DNA from: Alitta virens
Taxonomy: Eukaryota > Annelida > Polychaeta > Phyllodocida > Nereididae
Length of the DNA: 64,000 bases
NCBI GenBank assembly: GCA_932294295.1
Contig: OW028574.1
Coordinates: 14,084,215 to 14,148,214, forward strand
Direction of reading: 5' to 3'
Shown here: positions 55,623 to 64,000 of the stretch, piece after piece
Layout: every line of letters begins with the position of its first letter
Numbering within the stretch: the first letter of the stretch is position 1
Program-made: the position numbers and the translations under genes
Notes under the pieces: model-generated
Database searches by the model: none
The model's input: only the letters and a program-made list of their open reading frames with translations
What the model was told of the DNA's origin: nothing

Positions 55623-55806
55623 AGGGGCCTAGCTCAGAGGTAGCGCTCTGGGCTTTCAACTACTGGGTCCCGGGTTCGATTCCCGGTCGAGCCTAAGTTG
55701 GATGGCTGTTTCATCCTTCGTCTCATTACCATGGTCCCTACCTGTCCTAATTAGCTCAACTGGTGCAGAAATACAGGACGTAAAGCCCTAATCACACACA
55801 CACACC
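55623..55806 (+). repeat. tRNA-derived SINE with (CA)n tail
   Basis: The A box tagctcagaggtag (55630-55643) and a perfect B box ggttcgattcc (55673-55683) stand at tRNA spacing, followed by an unrelated body and a cacacaca tail. The acceptor stem does not pair, so this is a SINE and not a working tRNA gene. Nested in the foldback element centre. Confidence 0.8.
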
Positions 55807-56231
55807 TACCTTACTACCTACCTACATATCTATTAATCAATCCATCTACCTACCTACCTACCTACCTACCTATTTATATATCTACCTACCTACCTACCTA
55901 TCAATCAATCAATCTACCAATCTACCTACCTACCTACCTTACTACCTACCTAGCTATCTATCTATCTATCATCAATCAATCAATTAATCAATCTACCTAC
56001 CTACCTACCTACCTATCTATCTATCTATCTACCTACCAACCTACCTAGGGCTAGATTGATTTTTTGTGCAATTATAGTACTAGTAGTGATAGTCGTACTA
56101 GCAACAGTGGTAATAGTAGTAGTCGCAAATGAAAAAATTAAAGCACGGATAAAAAAATGAAGGGGCGGATAACAAAACAAGAACTAGCAGATGAAAACAA
56201 TTGATGCGCTGATGAAAAAAATGATCACACA

Positions 56232-56386
56232 CAGTCTTCCCGAAGTACGTCGGACCGCCGGACCTGACCGGCAAAATTTCATTCGGTCCGGCAAAAGACA
56301 ACCTATTTTACAATGATATTTCATAAATACAGGGGCTCATTTTGACATTCGGTCCGGCAAAGGACATTTGAACTTCGGGAAGACTG
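56232..56386. mobile_element. hAT-like MITE with 8-bp target duplication
   Basis: 155 bp with perfect 15-bp terminal inverted repeats (cagtcttcccgaagt), flanked on both sides by the exact direct repeat atcacaca (56224-56231 and 56387-56394). An 8-bp duplication and CAG ends fit the hAT superfamily. Inside are two direct attcggtccggcaaa(a/g)gaca blocks. Inserted within the foldback element, so younger than it. Confidence 0.85.
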
Positions 56387-56562
56387 ATCACACAGATCAA
56401 AAAATTGACGCGCAAATGAAAAAATGAACGTGCGGATGAAAAAATTGACGTGCGGATGAATAAATGAAAAATTTTTTCATCCGCGCGATTATTATTTTTT
56501 CATCCAAAATCAATATTTTCCATCCGCTCATTCATTTTTTTATCCGCGCTTTCATTTTTTCT

Positions 56563-56815
56563 TTTGCTATTACTACTACTACTTCTACTATTACATCTAC
56601 TGCCACTACTACTACACCTACTACTATCTACTACCACCTACTACTATTACCAAGTTTTATTACTACTAGTACTACCATTACTACAACCACTAATACTACC
56701 ATTACTACTATTACTACAACCACTAATACTACCATTACTACTATTACTACCACCACTAGTAGCTACAGCTTCTACCACTGTTGCTAGTACGACTATTACT
56801 AATAGTACTATCACT
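56563..56815. repeat. (ACT)n-rich microsatellite
   Basis: Degenerate act/att triplets, with a roughly 33-bp higher-order unit (ccactaatactaccattactactattactac) repeated at 56690-56757. Confidence 0.85.
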
Positions 56816-58383
56816 GCACAACAAATCAATTTAGCCCTAGCAGGACGTATATTGTTGTTCCTTTTCCTCATGCTATCTGGTATGTAGGTAGGTTGGTAGG
56901 TAGGTAGATAGATAGATAGCTGGTAGAAAGTTAGATAGATAGATTGCAATTCACTATAATTGCGTCTTCCCAAGTAAGAGCAATCAAGAATCAATCCAGG
57001 TAATGACAAGTCAATTGCAATTCACGTCTTCTAGCAGGCCTTCGAACTCCAGGGACCTCGGACTAGTGGAAAGTCATCAATTTCAACGTGCAGATCAAAA
57101 TTACAACGCCCGGATGAGAAACACAACACGCGAATGAGATTTACAACGCATGGATCAAAATTACAACGCGCGAATGAAAAAAAAAACACAGACCTTGTAA
57201 AATGATACTAGGGGAGCTTGGTACAAAACAGCAAAACCTTCTTGTTAATAGCCTTCTTGATATAATTGCTTATTGTCATAAAATAAGCCCCTAGAAATGC
57301 AGTTAATTGCAACATGGAGATATATATGTCCTTCACCTCGCATCAATTATGGGCATGGACAGGATTGCTGACTTTAAGGGATATTTTCAATTTATTGTTT
57401 GGCCAAAAAAAGTTATTAATAAATAGAATTTAATAACTCATGATTATTAGTATTGATTTATAACAAGCAGCATCCAGCACTCAATGCTGCTCAATAGATA
57501 AAGTAAAGGGTAAAATAAAAGTTTAAATTCAACATACCACAAAATTTTGCAAAGAAAATAAAAGTAAAGATTCAGAAGATAACAAGATACTATTGATTTT
57601 GTGATTAAAAAGTGCCTGTATAACAAGTGCATGTGTGTGATGCTGATTCACTGAGTGCCAAGATTGCTATATCACTGCCCACTGAAAGTGACCAATGTGA
57701 ATGTCAATACATTGCATTTTTTCAACAGAGAAGAAACTTTCTTTTAGTAGCCTTGAAATGATCCTGAATTACTACATTAACAATATAGTTGTTAGATAAA
57801 AAGTTAAAACCATCCTAAACTCTATGAAGACTCAGTTGTGATATTTACAGGTGTTGTTCCAGCTTTCATTATCTTGTCATCTCAATGATGCTAGTAATAC
57901 ACAAAACTAAATTAGGAACTGACGTCAAGAAGACTGACTTAACACAACTTCTAAGTGCCTCATGTGGAATTTTTTTTTTTGGTCAAAAACCCTCTTTCGG
58001 CACCTTGCCCAGTTTTACATGGTTGTGGAGAGTGTTTAAATTAAATTAAGGTAGTAAAAATTATTTATTGTGCAATTGTGGGTAGCAAAATTAAACAATA
58101 CAGTATAAGTTCAATAAAACTTAACTATTAGTAGCTCTAAAATGCCCAGAATACACCACAGAGCACCTTAGATGCCAAAGCTTCCAGGGGTCTATGGCGA
58201 CCCACAACCCCCGGCCTCACTCAGGTGACCAGCAAACCAGTTTCTAAAACTTAGGAGCTATGAGATTAATGGTGACACTAAATTGGTACATTAAATCGAA
58301 TTCAAAAATTTGACAAAATCATATTATGTGCCAATGACTGACTGTGGTATCTATAGCATCATCAACTTTTTTTTTTCATCCAG

Positions 58384-58778
58384 GCTATCCAGTGCAAGGT
58401 CAAGCATACGGCTACCCACCTCAGCAGGTGAACTACCAGTATGGTCAACCTCACATGCAGTATGTCGTCCAGCCTGGGGGTCAACTAATATCCAACCAGC
58501 CTGGTGCCTGCCCTCAACAGGTGATCATCATTAGATCCTTCACACCTCCTAGGGATCACTTGGTGTTCAACATCTTCCTGACCCTTTTTTGTTGCTGGCC
58601 CATCGGTATCTTTGCCATTGTCAAGTCCCTCGAATGTCGCACTGCTATTCAGATTGGGGACCAGCAAGGAGCAGAAAATCTGTCGCAATCTGCCAAACGA
58701 CTTGGAATGTGGGCTCTCGGCACCGGCGTTGCTACTGTTGCCATTGGCATTTTCACACTGTTTATGATTATATTGTAG
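58384..58778 (+). CDS. CD225/dispanin-family protein A, exon 2
   Basis: Completes a 165-residue protein. A Tyr/Pro/Gln-rich cytoplasmic region (GQAYGYPPQQVNYQYGQ) precedes the CD225 domain. A first hydrophobic, partly membrane-buried helix holds the double-Cys motif LTLFCCWPIGIFAIVKS, then a loop with QGAENLSQSAKRL, and a C-terminal membrane span (about the last 22 residues). The CCWP motif and A..KAKRL-like loop are family signatures (IFITM, PRRT1/SynDIG, TMEM91 relatives). Cys residues are likely S-palmitoylated, from family knowledge. Function here is unknown. The acceptor is ttttttttcatccag. Confidence 0.9.
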
Positions 58779-58905
58779 TCCCACAGCAATATGCTCATCA
58801 TGGGTACAACTGAATTTACATGCTGAATGCATGTACAGATTTGCTGCTTTAGAGCTCTAGCTGTAATCTTAAGACTGCAAACCTGGAGTTGAGTGAAACT
58901 CGATC

Positions 58906-58947
<42 letters not shown>

Positions 58948-59652
58948 CTCAGCATAATTCCAGTAAAACTAGATTCTTAGCAGACTATACATGTATATTT
59001 AAGTACTACTCTGATGTACTTTTATAGTTACAATTATATATAGCTAAGCAGCAAGAAAACAGACTAGAAGAACCGGGAGTTCTGGGTGATACTGTTATTA
59101 ATCTCATTTTTGTTCAGGACAAGTATTAGAAGCTATTAGATGAATTTTTCAGCATTATCATTGTTTCCCTGATTTACACATTACAATTTTTAACATAGTT
59201 ATTTTATATTATACATGAAATGCAATCTGGTTTTAATTAGCATTCATTTGAATCTGACACATATGCTGTATCAAAATTTGTGATGAAAAAAAATTTATTC
59301 TTTTAACATTGATGATGTATACTATATATCAGTATATGTGTTGTGCTGTTATTATTTTATCAATCTGCATGAATTCCAATATTTTGGACTGAGTTCAAAC
59401 TTTATAATACTTGTAATATACATTGTCTTCAATTTTTTTTTTTTTTAATGATTTTGTGTTGAAATAAGGCGTAATTCAATGGTACCAACAGAAATTAGTT
59501 AGGGCATTCATTAAGCATAGATGGCGCTGGGGGCTGACAAGATTTGGATGCTGCTGCCATCTGTAGAATTTTCACCTCTGAAGTTGTGTTTGTCAACATC
59601 AGCAGCATTGGGAGCAAGACAACATTGGGTTCAATATTTTATTCGATTTAGC
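58779..59652. other. Spacer between dispanin genes
   Basis: 3' UTR of gene A, a (TA)n array (58906-58948), a poly-T run (about 59438-59449) and the promoter region of gene B. No other gene is visible. Confidence 0.6.
58906..58948. repeat. (TA)n microsatellite
   Basis: Nearly pure ta dinucleotides with a single tta break on each side. Confidence 0.95.
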
Positions 59653-59731
59653 ATGGAATCTAAAGAAGACGAAGTAAAAGGACTGACAGATCAGTACCAG
59701 GAACCACCCCCACCCTACTGTGGAGCTTATG
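59653..59731 (+). CDS. CD225/dispanin-family protein B, exon 1
   Basis: 26 codons plus one base: MESKEDEVKGLTDQ, then PPPPYCGAY. It carries a PPPY WW-ligand motif at the same place as the PPAY of gene A. Donor tatg|gtatgtg is strong. It splices in phase to 59899 (79 + 494 = 573 nt). Parallel exon structure with gene A shows tandem duplication. Confidence 0.85.
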
Positions 59732-59898
59732 GTATGTGAAAGCTTGTGAATTCATGGCAAACGCAGATCTGTGATCATGGTGATGGTTACAATGATGGGG
59801 AATTTTACCACATGAAATTGAGCTTTCTTTACAAATGAGACTCAGCATTAAATGACCCCAGTTGTAAGAGGTTGATAAACTATTTTCTTATACTACAG

Positions 59899-60392
59899 GT
59901 TATCCAATGCAAGGACAGGCCTATGTATATCCGCCACAGCAAGTACAATCCCAGCCAGCTGTTTATTGCCAGCACCAGCCCCAATATGGCCAAGCTCCTG
60001 CTGGCCAACCACAATACGGCCAAGCTCAGCAGCAGGGATATGCTCCACCACAAGTACAGTTTACCCACCCTGGACAAGGACAGCCAATGGTCAACCATCC
60101 AGGCGCCTATCCTCAACACGTGATCATCGTCGCTGCAGGGCCCATCCCGAACCCTCCCCAAGATCATTTGATTTTCAACATCATGATGACCTTATTTTGT
60201 TGCTGGCCCGTTGGAATCTACGCCATTATGAAATCCCTAGAATGCCGCAATGCTATTCAATCTGGTGACCGTCAGAGGGCAGAGATTCATTCTAATGCTG
60301 CGAGACGCCTGGGCATGTGGACCCTTGGCATCGGAATCTTCACTTTTCTAGTTTTCATTCTTTTAACTATTTTAATTGCATTTGTGGGATGA
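59899..60392 (+). CDS. CD225/dispanin-family protein B, exon 2
   Basis: Completes a 190-residue protein. The N-terminal cytoplasmic part is longer than in gene A, with an extra Gln/Pro/Tyr repeat (QPQYGQAPAGQPQYGQAQQQG). The CD225 domain follows with the same LFCCWPVGIYAIMKSLECR motif, loop (RQRAEIHSNAARRLG) and a C-terminal membrane span ending FVG. The acceptor is cttatactacag. Only about 150 bp of intron separates it from exon 1, against 4.4 kb in gene A, which gained transposons. Confidence 0.92.
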
Positions 60393-61175
60393 TCAGTGTA
60401 GTGATTATTATGCAGCAAAGCCGAGTGATTTTACAAGGTTAAGGGATGTTCATCCTGATTGCATATCCACACAACTTTTACTTGTATGAGTTAATTTATA
60501 CCTACCATAGTACAAGTGCATAGAATAGATCAGTCTTTGCAAGTGCATATCCTCGATTCAGCACTGCCGTCTATGTGTACGACTATATGTAAAGTACACC
60601 CAGAACTGCAAGCTATATATTATGCATGTACTGCGTGTATAAAACTATACTACAATTATTTAAGAGCTGTAAGGTCAGATGTGATTGCTACACTGTGTGT
60701 GACCAATGGGAGGTGCACATTATGGGCATGGGACGTCTGATGACACTGAACTGAACTGATCATACTGATGTTTATTTTAAATGACGCAGTGATAGTATAG
60801 AGTATCCAGTACCGTGGATTAAATGAAAACGTTTGGCCAATTTTGAAAACCTATAACAGACAGTATATTTCAAGAGTTTTCACTCAACCGATAGCACAGA
60901 CCAGACAATTGAACTCCAGTTTTGGAAATTGATAAAACTAATAAAAGTGGAGTAATTAAGCAGTTTACAATACAAAGAATACTCATTGTTCATGCCTTGA
61001 ATACGAAGCAAATATATCCGGAACAGGAGTCATATATATTTGTTAATATCAAAGTATTGGATCGCCTAGCTTAGAAATTCTTTGTTTAAAAATTATGATT
61101 TCTGTCAAGATGATATATAGACATTGTTTTAAAAGGTACCTATTGCAAAATTGTATTTGTATATCCAACTTGTTT

Positions 61176-61301
61176 AGGGCTGTTCCATTAAAAAAAAAGG
61201 GGGGGGGGGTGGACAAATATTTTCAGACCCCATCCCGATTTTTGTTTTCAAAAACCTTTCCGTCCACCAAATCCTTTCTTTTTTTTAAATGGAATGGCCC
61301 T
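61176..61301. mobile_element. C/G-rich MITE, copy 1
   Basis: 126 bp with terminal inverted repeats agggctgttccatt / aatggaatggccct (one or two mismatches). Interior has poly-A/poly-G then ccatcccgattttt. Same family as 62234-62491. Target duplication not resolved. Confidence 0.7.
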
Positions 61302-62233
61302 TAACCAATCAGGCCAGTCTAAATTACTTGAGACATGTTACTACACAATGCTAAATGCATTTATAGTTTGGATTAAGACTGTTGTCAACTTGTCATTTTG
61401 TGAATGTTGAGTTCTTTATATTAAGTCTGTTATGTACAAAATGAGGTATCATTTATTGCCATTAAACTTCAAACATATTAAGTTTGCTGTATTCTTATGT
61501 CAAAAAAAGTGAGCTTAAAAACATTACAAAGGTGGGACCTGGTGGGTATATGTAATGTACCACCTGCTGGAGAACAGGGTAATTCATTTGCATGTCCTCT
61601 CATTTCTCAGGAAAGGCTTTACTCCTCGATCTCCCTTGGATTGCAATTGGGATGGATTACTGAAGGCCTAATGCGGTGAAATCCTTGTCCATTGTCGACC
61701 CAACAGAATCATTGTCAGTCTGAGCGAATTGAAGTTATTGAACCAGTAATATATCCTAAGTGCTCAAAATGGATCAATATATTGACCCCATATGACACCT
61801 TCATTAGGTATTTAATTAATAAAATTTGGGTAATTTTAATCCTCGAACTATTGATTAAATTTAACTTTAGTTGCTCAAACAAGTGTTATACATTTTATAA
61901 AATTGTTTGCAAGAATGCATAATGCCCATAATCTTGTGAAGCTGTGAAGCTGAGCATCTACTTGATTTTCACAATATAAAATGCTTGATAAAACACATAT
62001 TGCTACTAACTCTCTGGTACTGACAAAGCAGTATTTTTACTCTGTCTCTCTTTACCAGTCTCAAGTATTATAACAAAAAACCAGTGCAGTTTGTAATTAA
62101 TTTATTAAATTAAAGACAAGACAGGGACATGGTGTTATCAAGCTAATAGTTCTGCAAGCAACAATCAGTACACAAGTGTACATGTGTTTCATATGTCATG
62201 AAGTCAAATATTACAAGCCTAAATTTATAAATA

Positions 62234-62491
62234 AGGGCTGTTCCATTTTTAAAAAGGGTGGGGTGGGTGGTGAGACCAATTTTCAGAACCTTCCCCCCCC
62301 CCCCCCCCATTTTTTGACAGACCCCCCTCCCCTTCACTTTTCTAATTTAATATATTAAGAAAATACTGGTCACCCCCCTCTCTTTTCATCTTTTTTGAGA
62401 AACCCCCCCCCCCCCCCCCCCGCCCCCTGCTTTTTCAAAAACCTTCCTGTCCATCCCCCCCCCCCCCTTTATTTTTTAATGGAACAGCCCT
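62234..62491. mobile_element. C/G-rich MITE, copy 2
   Basis: 258 bp with perfect 14-bp inverted ends agggctgttccatt / aatggaacagccct, flanked by aata on both sides (possible 4-bp duplication). Interior has three poly-C tracts (about 62285-62309, 62405-62421, 62455-62467) and twofold internal similarity (ttttcagaac/ttttcaaaaacc, cccccc). Confidence 0.75.
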
Positions 62492-62570
62492 AATATGATT
62501 GTGTATTTTGAAAGACACCAATATGGCGAATAGCATAATAATCTATACTTATAAATATCATAGTTTACAT

Positions 62571-62710
62571 CTAAACTTGCATATTTTCTACACCTTTTTC
62601 AACTTCATTTACTTTGGATTTCTTTTGACCATCCTTTTGCTTTTTCTGTTTCTTGGTATTTTCTTGGTCGATTGGTGCAGGTTTCACAAAAGGAATTTTT
62701 TCCTTGAATT
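62571..62710 (-). CDS. SARS1: Cytosolic seryl-tRNA synthetase, last exon
   Basis: Encodes the C-terminal tail: FKEKIPFVKPAPIDQEN, then a Lys/Gln-rich extension (KKQKKQKDGQKK) typical of animal cytosolic SerRS, ending ENMQV and TAG. Acceptor ttcttcttccag. Phase follows the exon at 63023-63152. SerRS charges tRNA-Ser and tRNA-Sec with serine. Upstream exons lie beyond the window. Confidence 0.95.
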
Positions 62711-63022
62711 CTGGAAGAAGAAATTTAAGAGTAACACTATTATTTAACCTACATGACAAAATACCTTTTATATATTTTCTCTAAACATTTCAAGTGAACA
62801 GTCACCGGAGACTATTTTTTTTTAGCACAGTGAACTGTACTGTTTATTATTCATTTAAGATGTCTCGATATTATAAAGGTAGTCTTAATTCTAAAATTTT
62901 AGTGTTATCAAGGTTTGGGACTCAATAAAGTGGCTTTAATAAAATTGAGATTGCCTCAATTGTGAGGTTCTACTGAACACATAAAGGTAATAGATTTACT
63001 AAATCAATATTATTGTTATTAC

Positions 63023-63152
63023 TTGGTGGCATGTATTCTCTCAAAATCTCAGGAACTACAATACAATCTTCTTCTTGGTAGTTCTCTAGAATGACGCAGA
63101 TAGTTCTAGTTGTAGCACACATCGTTGCATTCAACATATGTACATACTCTGC
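63023..63152 (-). CDS. SARS1: Cytosolic seryl-tRNA synthetase, penultimate exon
   Basis: 130 nt with acceptor cctctttttcag and donor ccaccaa|gtaata. It encodes [20 protein letters not shown], which includes class II synthetase motif 3 (ATTRTI; the Arg binds ATP), then [17 protein letters not shown]. Confidence 0.96.
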
Positions 63153-63800
63153 CTGAAAAAGAGGAAGAAAACTAAATGCTGCACAAAACGAGTTCTCCCT
63201 TGATCAAAGCAGTAGACATATAATATCAATAATATCACTTTAGATAAAACATATTTTTGCCATGACTTTAATAACAAGCACTGAATAGCATTCATTTTTG
63301 CAAAACAAAAACCTCAGAGGTGCCAGTGTTGCGCAAATTATAATCCTTTACCATATAAACATTTTTTTTTGTAAGCATGTATTTTTGACCCTTCGTCACC
63401 AAGATAAATATTTATGTAGGCTCCACTTATAACACGGGGTTTAGTGCAGTATAGCGGACCCAAATTTATGCCCATATTTGGGGTCCATGAAGTATGAAAT
63501 TTCAAACAATACTTTACAAGTTTGAAGTTCTAGCTCAATTAAAATAACATTTTGTGTAGAGTTGCGGGGTTTGGAGGCAGCAGCCCCCAAGAAAATATAC
63601 TGTGTCTTTACCGTGAAGATGAAAACCGCCATCATTAGTTTGTGACATCATACATTGACTTCAAGCATTTTTACGTCGTAGGCCTGTCAACAAGACTCGC
63701 TAAATATGGGTCCGTATACTGCACTTTTCCCCATAACACGACTATCTTAGAACAACCAAATTTCTGGGCGTTACTGCTAACATATATTTATAACTCGTAC

Positions 63801-63958
63801 CTGCTCATTCATTTTCCTAGTTTGGCCATAACGAACTCGTAAATTTCTAGATTGGTAATCTGTACAATTCGAACAGGACACTAATTCCCTGAAGGCTCCC
63901 GATCCAGGATACCAACCCTCCAGATCATACTTCATTGCTGCAGCATTGTTTAATTCCC
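63801..63958 (-). CDS. SARS1: Cytosolic seryl-tRNA synthetase, internal exon
   Basis: 158 nt with acceptor ttattttgcag and donor gagcag|gtacga. It encodes [20 protein letters not shown], then [20 protein letters not shown] and [11 protein letters not shown]. The EL-N-A-A-K-like block and the SCSNC-DYQ-R motif belong to the class II catalytic core that contacts serine. The gene continues past the right edge of the window, so it is partial. Confidence 0.97.
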
Positions 63959-64000
63959 CTGCAAAATAATGATCAATAAAAGTCTAACACGAATAGGTAC

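Larger units (their letters stand above)
55209..57220. mobile_element. Foldback-type element with about 300-bp inverted arms
   Basis: Left arm 55209-55535 and right arm about 56925-57220 are inverted copies: caagctccc, attttacaaggtctgtgtt, repeated gcgttgtaattttgatc units, cactagtccgaggtcc, gaagacgtgaattgcaattgac and caatctatctatc all recur in mirrored order. The centre is mostly tetranucleotide and trinucleotide repeats plus a nested SINE and MITE. No transposase is visible, so it is non-autonomous. No target duplication could be fixed. Confidence 0.75.
54013..58383 (+). other. Repeat-packed intron of dispanin gene A
   Basis: 4.4 kb with no exon. It contains a partial foldback arm with extra tandem units (about 54187-54745), its end-like motif at 55013-55033, a full foldback element (55209-57220), a tRNA-derived SINE (55623-55806), a hAT-like MITE (56232-56386), many (ATCT), (ACCT) and (ACT) arrays, and about 1.1 kb of unique AT-rich sequence before the acceptor. 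Confidence 0.7.
60393..62570. other. Spacer between dispanin gene B and seryl-tRNA synthetase
   Basis: 3' UTRs of two convergent genes and two MITE copies (61176-61301, 62234-62491). No gene is recognised. Confidence 0.6.

Noticed and set aside
55623..55700. Functional tRNA gene
   Set aside because: A and B boxes are good but the acceptor stem does not pair and a SINE body with a CA tail follows.
56464..57009. Several 100+ codon frames on both strands
   Set aside because: Translations of (ACT)n and foldback repeats.

Overview
The window looks like animal nuclear DNA. It is AT-rich and gene-poor, with introns that obey GT/AG, tRNA-derived SINEs, MITEs and many microsatellites. The recognisable host genes are the 3' exons of a cytosolic seryl-tRNA synthetase with an animal-type Lys-rich tail, a tandem pair of CD225/dispanin membrane proteins, and a large last exon of an unidentified adaptor-like protein. 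An aquatic invertebrate is a reasonable guess, but the species cannot be fixed from sequence alone.

Layout. (1) 1-5543: minus-strand terminal exon of an unknown disordered protein (3672-5543). (2) 5544-32694: about 27 kb with no supportable gene, holding microsatellites, SINE-like copies and two copies of a tiny element flanked by 11-bp target duplications. (3) 32701-52029: a complete, apparently young Maverick/Polinton (adintovirus-type) element of 19,329 bp. It has 221-bp terminal inverted repeats with two mismatches, AG...CT ends and a perfect 6-bp target duplication (gaaggc). (4) 52036-60392: two CD225/dispanin genes, each of two exons. The first gene's 4.4-kb intron is packed with a foldback element, a hAT-like MITE, a tRNA-derived SINE and tetranucleotide repeats. 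(5) 60393-64000: two copies of a C-rich MITE family and the last three exons of seryl-tRNA synthetase on the minus strand.

The Polinton carries the whole virion and replication set. The plus strand has a PC4-like protein, packaging ATPase, small membrane protein, two conserved small proteins, chromodomain integrase, penton-like minor capsid protein, basic core protein, double-jelly-roll-type major capsid protein and adenain-like protease. The minus strand has a giant protein-primed DNA polymerase B with zinc fingers. Inside it is an accessory module between 40.2 and 46.2 kb: a RING protein, two spliced single-pass membrane proteins, and a CARD (death-fold) protein followed by a small unknown ORF through an ATGA overlap. 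The CARD, RING and spliced membrane proteins are the most novel content. They suggest an element equipped to manipulate host cell death or innate signalling and to carry its own membrane or receptor proteins. Genes in the plus-strand blocks are packed with 4-nt ATGA overlaps, like an operon, which is unusual for a eukaryotic nuclear element.
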